A stretch of 6,512 nt of DNA from an uncultured Phycisphaerales bacterium (GCA_937871415.1 CALMQD010000082.1:1-6512); one strand, 5' to 3'; shown: positions 1-6,458, counted from the stretch's first letter. Numbers and translations are program-made. The notes: a model not told the origin generated them from the sequence alone.

Positions 1-274
1 TCTGGCTGACGGTCATGCCCGGGGCGACCGGCGGCGAGTAAGAACCGCAGCCGCCGAAGATTCGACGGGGCTCTTCCTTCTTGGCCGGGGCCGGGGCGGG
101 CTGGGGCGCCGGCTGCTGGGTCCGCGCCGAGTTGTCCACCCAGGCGTCGGAGTTCCAGCGCGTGTTCAGGTCGTCGCTCCCGCCTCCGCGCGGCTGCGTC
201 TCGCAGCCCGCCAAGGCCAAAGCGCCCACCATCGCGAGGCCCGCGATCGGTTTGAGCCAATGCTGCATCGTCAT
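1..274 (-). CDS. Putative lipoprotein, N-terminal part (runs off the left edge)
   Basis: Reading the minus strand from the ATG at 274-272 gives an open frame of 91 codons that reaches the window edge without a stop. The protein begins with a short N-region, then a hydrophobic stretch (about residues 9-21) ending in a lipobox Leu-Ala-Gly-Cys with Cys24 as the expected lipidation site. This predicts cleavage by signal peptidase II and membrane anchoring. Residue +2 is Glu, so the inner-membrane Asp retention signal is absent. After the Cys come a Gly/Ser-rich segment, a Trp/Asn/Asp-containing segment, a Pro-Ala-Gln linker (about residues 52-64) and a KKEEPRR patch, as is common in the tethers of cell-envelope lipoproteins. 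The C-terminal domain is outside the window, so the function is unknown. A second in-frame ATG lies two codons later (268-266), but the Shine-Dalgarno spacing favours 274. The gene is transcribed divergently from the phosphohexomutase gene. Confidence 0.72.
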   Translation of the reverse strand, partial: MTMQHWLKPIAGLAMVGALALAGCETQPRGGGSDDLNTRWNSDAWVDNSARTQQPAPQPAPAPAKKEEPRRIFGGCGSYSPPVAPGMTVSQ

Positions 275-280
275 AGAAGT

Positions 281-288
281 CTCCTCTT
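281..288 (-). promoter_or_regulatory. Ribosome binding site of the lipoprotein gene
   Basis: The minus strand reads AAGAGGAG here, a strong Shine-Dalgarno match, with 6 nt between it and the ATG at 274-272. It is the main reason for choosing that start and supports the reality of this edge-truncated gene. Confidence 0.65.
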
Positions 289-638
289 GTTGTTACGGAA
301 CTGGAGTTCGTGCGAAAGTGGTCGCGAGTGGACCCGAACAGGGAAGTCGGCAGAGGCACGAGACCTTTCATTTCGTTCTGTGTAGAACCCACGGATGACC
401 CGATCAGTCTAGCAGGCTGTTGCGCGCAAATCGCGGTTTCTGCAAGCCCTGTGTTGACTCCACCCGATCAAGGTGCGTTTGGGCAGTTGCGCCAACTTCC
501 ATGGAGTCAGTGGTTTGCGCTTCCGGCTCTCGCCGGAGACCGCGATCACGTGCGTTCTCAGAGCATCGATTGGAGAGCGCGAACAGTCGGCTTTTGGCCG
601 TCCGAAGGGGCTACCCTTGGCACCGTTTTTGTCAGGCA

Positions 639-655
639 GCCGATGGGGCATCGGC
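639..655 (+). other. Perfect 7-bp hairpin just upstream of the phosphohexomutase ribosome binding site
   Basis: GCCGATG (639-645) and CATCGGC (649-655) are exact complements around a GGG loop. The hairpin is followed after 9 nt by the Shine-Dalgarno sequence. In an mRNA leader it could affect translation initiation, or as DNA it could be an operator. No T-tract follows, so it is not an intrinsic terminator. Confidence 0.35.
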
Positions 656-664
656 CACCGTCAG

Positions 665-671
665 AGAGGAG
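665..671 (+). promoter_or_regulatory. Ribosome binding site of the phosphohexomutase gene
   Basis: AGAGGAG lies 4 nt before the ATG at 676. This fixes the start at 676 rather than at the in-frame ATG at 310, whose extra 122 residues show no similarity to the family's N-terminus. Confidence 0.7.
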
Positions 672-675
672 CGAC

Positions 676-2139
676 ATGCTCGGGAAAGTCTTCAAGGCCT
701 ACGACATCCGCGGCACGTACCCCGACCCGCTCGACGACAAGATGGGTTGGCAGATCGGGTACGGTGTCTCGAAGTTCCTTCTGGCCGACGCCAAGGCGGC
801 GGGCGAGACGAGCCCCATGATGCACAACATCGTGGTGGGGCGCGACATGCGGAAGAGTTCGCCGTCGCTCACCAAGCAGTTGATCCAGGGCATCAACGAT
901 CAGGGCGGGCACGTGATCGACGTCGGCCTGGTCGACACGCCGTTCGTCTACTTCGCGATCAATCACCTGGACTGCGCCGGCGGCGTGATGACCACCGCCA
1001 GCCACAACCCGCCGCAGTACAACGGGTTCAAGGTCAGCAAGCGCAAGGCCAAGCCGGTCGGAGAGGCGACCGGCCTGAGCGAGGTGCGCAAGCACGCGGC
1101 GATGGTGGACCGGGCGACGATGCAGCCGGCGCACGGGCGCACCGAGCAGCGCAACCTGTGGGAGGCGTACGCCAGGCACGTGCGCCACTTTCTGGTGCCG
1201 GGCGGCTCGAACATCAAGGTCGTGATCGACGCCAGCAACGGCATGGCCGGCACGATGGTGCCGATGGTCTTCGGCAAGAAGTGCCCGCTCGGGCCCGCGC
1301 CGGGGATCGAGATCATCGAACTCAACTTCGATAACTCCAAGGGCGAGTTCGTGCACGAGCCGAACCCGCTGGTGGCCTCGAACCTGCGCCAGCTGCAGGA
1401 GCGCGTCAAGGCCGAGAAGGCCGACCTGGGCATCTGCTTCGACGGCGACGCCGACCGGTGCGTGATCGTCGACGAGAAGGGGCACATCGTCGGGTGCGAT
1501 CACCTGACGGCGGTGCTCGTGCCGTACTTCCTCAAGAAGGGCGGGCCCGGCGGCGGCACCGGCAAGGGCGGCGTGGTCTACGACCTCCGCTCGACCAAGG
1601 CCGTGAGCGAGGAGATCCTGAGGCACGGCGGTACGCCCTACCGCTCGCGCGTCGGGCACGTGTTCATGAAGCAGGCGCTGGCCGAGCACGGGTGTGTCTT
1701 CGGCGGCGAACTCTCGGGGCACTTCTACTTCCGCGACAACTTCAACGCCGACTCGGGCGCGATCGCGATGGCGGTCGTGCTCAGCCTGCTCAAGCACTCG
1801 AGCAAGACGATGAGCCAGCTCGTCGCGCCCGTGAAGCGCTACGTGCAGTCGGGCGAGATCAACTTCCACATCGAGGACAAGGACGGTGCGCTGCTCAACC
1901 TCCGCAAGGAGGTCGCGATCAGCGTCGACGCCAAGGTCGATGAACTCGACGGCCTCACCATCGACTGCTTCGACCAGCACGGGACCAAGGCGGGCGTGCC
2001 GGGCGGGTGGTGGTGCAACGTCCGCAAGAGCAACACCGAGCCGTTGCTGCGCCTGAACCTCGAGGCCAAGGACCAGAAGACCCTCGACGCGATGCTCGCG
2101 CGGATCTCGCCGATGCTCGGGACGAAGGTCGACCACTGA
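676..2139 (+). CDS. manB: Phosphomannomutase/phosphoglucomutase (alpha-D-phosphohexomutase family)
   Basis: A 487-residue cytoplasmic enzyme predicted to interconvert mannose-6-P and mannose-1-P, and probably glucose-6-P and glucose-1-P, which feeds GDP-mannose and other nucleotide sugars for polysaccharide and glycan synthesis. All family signatures are present in order: KAYDIRG near the N-terminus (residues 7-13); the active-site loop TASHNP (107-112) with phosphoserine Ser109; the metal loop DGDADR (256-261), whose three Asp bind Mg2+; the VGH segment (326-328) in domain III; the sugar-specificity loop GELSGH (344-349), with the Glu and Ser typical of PMM/PGM enzymes; and the C-terminal phosphate-binding RKSNTEPLLRL (450-460). 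The length is slightly above the roughly 455-465 usual for AlgC-type enzymes. Part of the excess may be a Gly-rich loop (about residues 289-299). The start is set by AGAGGAG 4 nt upstream and by the conserved N-terminus. The gene symbol is a family-level choice: algC or cpsG would fit equally, and substrate preference cannot be read from sequence alone. Confidence 0.93.
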   Translation: MLGKVFKAYDIRGTYPDPLDDKMGWQIGYGVSKFLLADAKAAGETSPMMHNIVVGRDMRKSSPSLTKQLIQGINDQGGHVIDVGLVDTPFVYFAINHLDCAGGVMTTASHNPPQYNGFKVSKRKAKPVGEATGLSEVRKHAAMVDRATMQPAHGRTEQRNLWEAYARHVRHFLVPGGSNIKVVIDASNGMAGTMVPMVFGKKCPLGPAPGIEIIELNFDNSKGEFVHEPNPLVASNLRQLQERVKAEKADLGICFDGDADRCVIVDEKGHIVGCDHLTAVLVPYFLKKGGPGGGTGKGGVVYDLRSTKAVSEEILRHGGTPYRSRVGHVFMKQALAEHGCVFGGELSGHFYFRDNFNADSGAIAMAVVLSLLKHSSKTMSQLVAPVKRYVQSGEINFHIEDKDGALLNLRKEVAISVDAKVDELDGLTIDCFDQHGTKAGVPGGWWCNVRKSNTEPLLRLNLEAKDQKTLDAMLARISPMLGTKVDH

Positions 2140-2141
2140 CC

Positions 2142-2196
2142 CGCGGCGCCGCGCCCGGTGGGGCATTCGGGGCCGTGTCCGGACCCCGCGACGGGG
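2142..2196. other. GC-rich palindrome and hairpin after the phosphohexomutase stop
   Basis: CGCGGCGCCGCG (2142-2153) is a perfect 12-nt palindrome directly after the stop codon, and CCCCG-cga-CGGGG (2184-2196) is a perfect 5-bp hairpin. Neither is followed by a T-run, so they do not make an intrinsic terminator. They may slow RNA polymerase, or may simply reflect base composition. Confidence 0.25.
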
Positions 2197-2223
2197 ATCG
2201 GCGGCGGGCCCGCGCGGAGGCGG

Positions 2224-2229
2224 TAGACT
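2224..2229 (+). promoter_or_regulatory. Candidate -10 element (TAGACT) for the membrane NTPase gene
   Basis: TAGACT sits in otherwise extremely GC-rich DNA 32 nt before the ATG at 2262, within gTAGACTG. No TTGACA-like -35 box lies at the usual distance. The call rests on the isolated A/T content, and on TAGACTG also occurring on the minus strand (411-405) in front of the lipoprotein gene. A start site about 7 nt downstream would give a short leader of about 25 nt. Confidence 0.27.
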
Positions 2230-2261
2230 GTGACGGTCTCGGAGGGCTTGTCGAAATTCCC

Positions 2262-4136
2262 ATGAACCTCAGCGCGTTTCTCGATCACTGGAACATCGCC
2301 GAAAACCCCTTCCAGGGCGAAGAGGCGCGCCAGGATCCGGTCTTCCTGCGCCTCGAGGCCGCGGCGGAGAGCCGGGCGAGGTCGCAGCCCGGGGCCGAGG
2401 GTGTCGTTCGAACGGTGATCCTCGACGGGCCGCACGAGGCGTCGGCGCCGGGCGCGCCGGGCGAGACGCCGTTCGCGACCACGCACCCCGACTTCGAGAA
2501 GATCGTCGGGCACTTCGAGCGTCCGAGCACGTCGATCGTCTTCGGGGAGAAGGGGAGCGGCAAGACCGCGATCCGGATCCAGATCGCCGACCGGGTCGCG
2601 GTCTACAACGCCCGGCATCCCGACCGGCGGTGCCTTCTGGTGGCGTACGACGACCTCAACCCGATCCTCGACCATTTCAACGAACGAATGGGCAACGAGC
2701 GAAAGCCCAACGTCCCCGAGACGCTCGCGAAACTGCGCTTGGTGGACCACATGGACGGGATCCTGTCCATGGTCGTGCCGCGCGTGGTGGATGCGCTGCT
2801 GAAGGAGCGGCAGGATCAGGAGCCGCTCGACCTCGGGCCCGAGCCTCGGCGCACGATCCGTCGGTGCGAGAGCGCGCTGCGCCAGGAACTCCTGCTGCTT
2901 CAGGCTCTGTACGACCGGCCGGAGGGCTCGGGCGGCGCGGGCGCCAGCCCCAGCGGTCCGGCGCAGCTGGCCAGTCTGGGCTCGGCGGTCATCTCGACCG
3001 CCGACGGCATCGCCAGCAGCGTCGTGAGCGACTCGCGCGACAAGCAATCCAAGTCGCCGGGAGCCGGTTCTCGTGCGGGCGTCGGGGGCGGCGCGGTGGC
3101 CCGGACGTCGCGCCTGCGCAAGACGCTGCGGCTCTCGATGCCGCTGCACGTGCGCTTGTGGACCGCGCTTGCGTACGTCGGGTGGGTCGTGCCCGCCGCG
3201 ATGGTGTGGTGGGGGCTCGCCAACGATCGCCTCTCGCTGCAGCTCAACACGCTCGCGTACGTGATCCTGGGGCTGGCGCTGGCGTACCTGCTGGTGCTCG
3301 CGAAGCGCAGCGTGTGGGACCGGCTCTTCTACCTGCGCCTGGGCCACCGGGTCCGTCGGCAGGTGCGTGTGATCGCTCGTTCCGACATCTCGTACGCGCG
3401 ATCGCTCCGACAGCTCGACCCCGCGCTCCTCGAACCGAGCGTGCTGCCCATGACCGGCTCCGACGACACGCGCTACGCGATGCTCGAGCGTCTGCGCCGG
3501 GTGCTCCGGCAGTTCGGCTACGCGAGCATGGTCGTCGTGATCGACCGCGCGGATGAGCCCACGCTCGTTTCGGGCGATCCCGAACGGATGAAGAGCGTGA
3601 TCTTCCCGATGTTCAACAACAAGTTCCTGCAGCAGTCGGGGATGGGGATCAAGATGCTGCTGCCGATGGAACTGCGTCACGCGCTGTTCCGCGAGTCAGC
3701 CGCGTTCTTCCAGGAGGCGCGCCTCGACAAGCAGAACCTCGTTGAACGCCTGACGTGGACGGGTCCGATGCTCTACGACCTGTGCAACGCCCGCCTGCAG
3801 GCGTGCCTGCGCCGGTCGGCCTTCGCGTCGCCGCGCGCCGTGGCCACGGAACCGACCACCGACGCGGGCGAAGCGGGCGCGGCGGCGGGGGGGCCGCCCT
3901 CGTTGCTGGATCTGTTCGCGCCGGACGTGTCACGCCAGGACCTGATCGAGGCCCTGGAGCACATGCACCAGCCCCGGGACGCTTTCAAGATGCTGTACCA
4001 GTGTCTGGTCGAGCATTGCTCGAACGTGACGCAGGACCAGGCGCAGTGGCGAATCCCCAAACACATCCTTGAGCAGGTCCGGCGTGCGCAGGTGGAGCGT
4101 GTGCAGCAGTTTCAGCGGGGCGTGAGACCGGCGTAA
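2262..4136 (+). CDS. Membrane-inserted P-loop NTPase, KAP-like architecture
   Basis: A 624-residue protein I cannot assign to a named orthologue. It has an N-terminal segment with a WNIAENPF motif (10-17); Walker A GEKGSGKT (95-102); a mostly helical region to about 215; a Gly/Ser/Ala-rich low-complexity stretch (about 220-283); two hydrophobic helices (about 299-320 and 329-348) forming a membrane hairpin; then Walker B MVVVIDRADEP (423-433) with Asp428 and an acidic Asp431-Glu432 pair. A C-terminal lid-like part contains QPRDAFKMLY (570-579), whose Pro571-Arg572 resembles the PR motif of KAP and ORC-type NTPases. Transmembrane helices inserted between Walker A and B are the hallmark of KAP NTPases, which are thought to act at the inner membrane face. 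A second Ala/Gly/Thr-rich linker lies at about 523-546. The start is the ATG at 2262. The only Shine-Dalgarno-like sequence, GGAGGG (2241-2246), is 15 nt away, so initiation may be weak. A more general AAA/ExeA-type ATPase with a membrane insertion is the alternative. The cellular role is unknown. Confidence 0.82.
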   Translation: MNLSAFLDHWNIAENPFQGEEARQDPVFLRLEAAAESRARSQPGAEGVVRTVILDGPHEASAPGAPGETPFATTHPDFEKIVGHFERPSTSIVFGEKGSGKTAIRIQIADRVAVYNARHPDRRCLLVAYDDLNPILDHFNERMGNERKPNVPETLAKLRLVDHMDGILSMVVPRVVDALLKERQDQEPLDLGPEPRRTIRRCESALRQELLLLQALYDRPEGSGGAGASPSGPAQLASLGSAVISTADGIASSVVSDSRDKQSKSPGAGSRAGVGGGAVARTSRLRKTLRLSMPLHVRLWTALAYVGWVVPAAMVWWGLANDRLSLQLNTLAYVILGLALAYLLVLAKRSVWDRLFYLRLGHRVRRQVRVIARSDISYARSLRQLDPALLEPSVLPMTGSDDTRYAMLERLRRVLRQFGYASMVVVIDRADEPTLVSGDPERMKSVIFPMFNNKFLQQSGMGIKMLLPMELRHALFRESAAFFQEARLDKQNLVERLTWTGPMLYDLCNARLQACLRRSAFASPRAVATEPTTDAGEAGAAAGGPPSLLDLFAPDVSRQDLIEALEHMHQPRDAFKMLYQCLVEHCSNVTQDQAQWRIPKHILEQVRRAQVERVQQFQRGVRPA

Positions 4137-4201
4137 GTATCTGATAGCGAACAACTTGTGGTGTTTTTTCGGGGGCGGACGGCGGGCGGCTCCGTTCTTC
4201 G

Positions 4202-4207
4202 TATGAT
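4202..4207 (+). promoter_or_regulatory. Candidate -10 element (TATGAT) for the transporter gene
   Basis: TATGAT matches five of six positions of the TATAAT consensus and lies inside CGTATGATG in the 213-bp gap after the NTPase gene. The expected -35 position reads GC-rich, with no TTGACA-like match. The almost identical string CGTAGGATG occurs at 6495-6503, again in an intergenic gap. Transcription from here would produce a leader of about 135 nt. Confidence 0.38.
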
Positions 4208-4287
4208 GTTCCTGCCGCTTTGGCCGCGTGGCCGATTCGGCTGGGTTCGCACAGGGTGAGGGTGCCGGGCGTCGCGGCGTTCCGCAG

Positions 4288-4325
4288 CGAGCGATCCGGG
4301 AGTGAGGCCCGGACGGGCTCGCTCG
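4288..4325 (+). promoter_or_regulatory. Strong bulged hairpin in the transporter leader
   Basis: An outer stem CGAGCGA (4288-4294) pairs with TCGCTCG (4319-4325), and directly inside it TCCGGG (4295-4300) pairs with CCCGGA (4308-4313) around a 7-nt loop. A 5-nt bulge (CGGGC, 4314-4318) lies on the 3' side. That gives 13 Watson-Crick pairs in 38 nt. It ends where the purine-rich, Shine-Dalgarno-like GGAAGGGGATGGGG begins (4325-4338), 24 nt before the ATG at 4350. A smaller stem GCGG-cgtt-CCGC (4274-4285) precedes it. This position suits control of translation, but no known riboswitch class is recognised. Confidence 0.45.
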
Positions 4326-4349
4326 GAAGGGGATGGGGCACGCTCGATC

Positions 4350-6392
4350 ATGCTTGTTACGTCGAAGCGACCCCGCGACCTCAAGTGGTTTCACGCCGGG
4401 CCGCTGCTGTTTGGCGACTGGGGCACCAGCCGGCTGTATGTGATCGGGCTGGCGTTCTACTTCACGGCGCACGCGACGGTGTACTACCTCGCGGCGATGA
4501 GCCTGGTGCTGATCGCCGTCGCCTGGGCCTACTCGGTGGTCTGCCGCTGCTTCCCGGAGGGGGGCGGCGTGTACACGGCGGCCCGGCAGATCAGCCCGGT
4601 GCTGAGCGTCATCGGCGGCACGCTGCTGCTGTGCGACTACATCGTGACGGCGGCGTTGAGCGTGGTCGAGGGCTTCCACTACATGGGGTTCCCGCACGAC
4701 CTCACGGTCATGCTCTCGTGCGTGACGATCCTGGGGTTGGGTGTCATCAACTGGCTGGGCGCCAAGAGCGCGGGGCGCTTTGCGCTGCTCATCGCGGTCG
4801 CCGCGATCGGTCTGAGCGCGGTGATCGCGCTGCTCTGCGTGCCGTACCTGGGCAAGGGTCTGGCGGCGACGAGCTGGGGGTTTCAGGCGCAACAGAGCAC
4901 GTGGCACCAGTGGGAGAGCCTGGTGCGGATCATCCTGGCGCTCTCGGGTGTCGAGGCGGTCGCGAACATGACCGGGCTCATGAAGGAGCCCGTGCCCCGG
5001 ACCGCGAAGAAGACCATCTGGCCGGTGCTCGCCGAGGTCGTGGTGCTCAACATCGTCTTCGGCATCGCGCTCACGGCGCTGCCGGCGATCACGAACGTCC
5101 ACGAGCCCTGGGCGCATTCGTACGGCCATCTGCCGGGCGGGCTTCCGGCCGATCCGGCGCAGGCCGAGCAGGTCAAGCTGTACCGCGACACGGCGATGAA
5201 GGAACTGGCGATCACGGCGAGCCAGAACGCCTTCGGCCATCACGCGGGCTGGTACTTCGGGAAGATCACGGCGGTCGTGTTCGGCCTTTTGCTCATCAGC
5301 GCGGTGAACACCGCGATCATGGCCAAAGTTTCGGTCATGTTCAGCATGGCGCACGACAAGGAACTGCCGGGGCAGCTCACGAAGCTGAACTACTCCGGCG
5401 TGCCGATGTGGGGCCTGGGCGTCGCGTGCGCACTGCCGATCGGGCTCCTGCTGGTGATCGGGCCCGACGTGCCGGCGCTGGCCGAGCTGTACGCGATCGG
5501 CGTCGTCGGCGCGATCATGATCAGCCTGCTCAGTTGCGCCGTGAACAAGTCCCTCCCGCTGCGCAAGTGGGAACGCGGCGGCATGTGGGCCCTGGGCGTG
5601 TTCATGATGCTCGTGGAGGCGACGATCATCGTCGCCAAGCCGCGGGCCGCGGTCTTCGCGGCGTTCATGATCGCCGCGGTGCTGGCGGCCCGGTACTTCG
5701 TGCACGCGGGGATGAAGCGGGGCCGTCGCGTCGAGGCCGGGTACGACGTGAGCCTCATGCCCGAGGGCGGGTTCCTGGCGGAGCTGAAGCGCGAGCCACT
5801 GCCGATGGACCCGAGCAAGCCGCGCATCATGCTCGCGGCCCGTGGTCGATACCAGGCCGAGTTCGCCGTGGCGGAAGCCAAGCGCCGAGGGGCCGCGCTG
5901 TTCGCCATCTACGTGCGCACGTTCCGGCTCATGGACACCGCGCCGGGCGTCCTGCCCCTGGTCGAGGACGACAAGGACGCGCAGGAGTCGCTGGGCACCA
6001 TCGCGGTGCTGGCGCGGCAGAACGGCGTGCCGTTCTTCCCGATCTACGTCTGCTCGCCCGACATCGCCGAGGAGATCCTGGACTACACCGTGACGTTCGG
6101 GTGCGACACGCTCATCCTGGGCAAGACGCGCCGCAAGGCGATCGCCCGCGCCATCGAGGGCGACGTGGTGAGCAAGATCGCGGCGCACTTGCCGTCGAAC
6201 GTGGCGCTGCTCGCCCGCGACGCCTCGCCCGACGGCACGCACACCACCGAGGCCGTGCCGCACGGGCCGGACGAGGTTCCGGCGCCCGGACTGGAAGTCG
6301 CGAGCGACCACACCTCGGGCGCGGCGTCGCCGCCCGGCGAGAACGGGCAGCGGGGCCAGGCGTCGCCGAGCCGGGACAAACCGGCGACGTAG
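4350..6392 (+). CDS. APC-superfamily transporter with C-terminal USP-like domain; KimA-like potassium importer predicted
   Basis: A 680-residue inner-membrane protein. Residues 1 to about 455 contain roughly twelve hydrophobic helices with APC-fold features: GDWGTSRLY (22-30), PEGGGVY (69-75), DYIVTAALS (96-104), LSGVEA (198-203), KEP (212-214) and LYAIG (380-384). These align by eye with the Bacillus KimA (YdaO) K+/H+ symporter, including residues I recall as potassium ligands: Asp23, Tyr30, Asp96, Tyr97, Thr100, Ser104, Ser199 (Thr in KimA), Glu202 and Tyr381. A loop of about 50 residues (250-300) is longer than in KimA. Residues about 490-623 form a universal-stress-protein-like domain whose nucleotide motif is degenerate (Gly591, Arg594, Gly604, Asp605). 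A disordered tail rich in Pro, Gly and Ser follows (624-680). The ATG at 4350 begins a typical short cytoplasmic N-terminus. An in-frame GTG at 4302 would add 16 residues, but lies in the hairpin loop. An amino-acid permease is the alternative function. Confidence 0.87.
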   Translation: MLVTSKRPRDLKWFHAGPLLFGDWGTSRLYVIGLAFYFTAHATVYYLAAMSLVLIAVAWAYSVVCRCFPEGGGVYTAARQISPVLSVIGGTLLLCDYIVTAALSVVEGFHYMGFPHDLTVMLSCVTILGLGVINWLGAKSAGRFALLIAVAAIGLSAVIALLCVPYLGKGLAATSWGFQAQQSTWHQWESLVRIILALSGVEAVANMTGLMKEPVPRTAKKTIWPVLAEVVVLNIVFGIALTALPAITNVHEPWAHSYGHLPGGLPADPAQAEQVKLYRDTAMKELAITASQNAFGHHAGWYFGKITAVVFGLLLISAVNTAIMAKVSVMFSMAHDKELPGQLTKLNYSGVPMWGLGVACALPIGLLLVIGPDVPALAELYAIGVVGAIMISLLSCAVNKSLPLRKWERGGMWALGVFMMLVEATIIVAKPRAAVFAAFMIAAVLAARYFVHAGMKRGRRVEAGYDVSLMPEGGFLAELKREPLPMDPSKPRIMLAARGRYQAEFAVAEAKRRGAALFAIYVRTFRLMDTAPGVLPLVEDDKDAQESLGTIAVLARQNGVPFFPIYVCSPDIAEEILDYTVTFGCDTLILGKTRRKAIARAIEGDVVSKIAAHLPSNVALLARDASPDGTHTTEAVPHGPDEVPAPGLEVASDHTSGAASPPGENGQRGQASPSRDKPAT

Positions 6393-6405
6393 AGCGCTTG
6401 TTTTT
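6378..6405 (+). terminator. Possible weak intrinsic terminator overlapping the transporter stop
   Basis: AAACCGGCG (6378-6386) can pair with CGCTTGTTT (6395-6403) with one C-T mismatch and one G-T wobble around an 8-nt loop that contains the TAG stop. The T-run continues to 6405. The stem is imperfect and the T-run overlaps it, so this is a tentative call. Confidence 0.27.
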
Positions 6406-6458
6406 CGGCCCGATGGAACGCGGACGGCGTGCGAGTTCTCGATCGATCGTGGGTGTCG

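Larger units (their letters stand above)
275..675. other. Divergent intergenic region with several inverted repeats, no gene seen
   Basis: About 400 bp separate the lipoprotein gene from the phosphohexomutase gene. All three + frames are partly open here, but the translations are low in recognisable content and look like readthrough of GC-rich DNA. Visible structure: a perfect palindrome TTGCGCGCAA (420-429); AGTTG-cgc-CAACT (485-497); an 8-nt inverted repeat TGACTCCA (455-462) / TGGAGTCA (502-509) enclosing the previous one; a hairpin TCCGGC-tctc-GCCGGA (522-537); and a hairpin GCCGATG-ggg-CATCGGC (639-655) ending 9 nt before the ribosome binding site of the + strand gene. On the minus strand TAGACT (411-406) could be a -10 for the lipoprotein gene. 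TTGACT at 454-459 on the + strand resembles a -35 box but has no good -10 at 16-18 nt. I could not match the region to a known RNA family. Confidence 0.5.

Noticed and set aside
605..630. AAGGG-gcta-CCCTT followed by a T-run as a terminator
   Set aside because: Only 5 bp, the T-run (626-630) is separated from the stem by 7 nt, and no + strand gene ends upstream of it.
310..675. N-terminal extension of 122 residues in frame with the phosphohexomutase
   Set aside because: The ATG at 310 has no good ribosome binding site, the extra residues resemble nothing in the family, and AGAGGAG precedes the ATG at 676, which begins the conserved N-terminus.
661..3680. Long minus-strand open frames antisense to the phosphohexomutase and NTPase genes
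   Set aside because: Their composition is that of antisense shadows (Arg/His/Asp/Val repeats), no domain is recognisable, and the opposite strand has well-supported genes.
2262..4136. Phage-exclusion or defence role for the KAP-like NTPase
   Set aside because: PifA gives a precedent in the family, but no other defence, plasmid or phage gene is in the window, so context does not support it.
4164..4169. Run of six T after the NTPase stop as an intrinsic terminator
   Set aside because: No GC-rich stem-loop directly precedes it. The nearby ACAACTTGT cannot form a stable hairpin.
4137..4349. ydaO-type c-di-AMP riboswitch upstream of the KimA-like gene
   Set aside because: The class was considered because of the downstream gene, but its conserved sequence blocks are not visible. 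Only generic hairpins are present.
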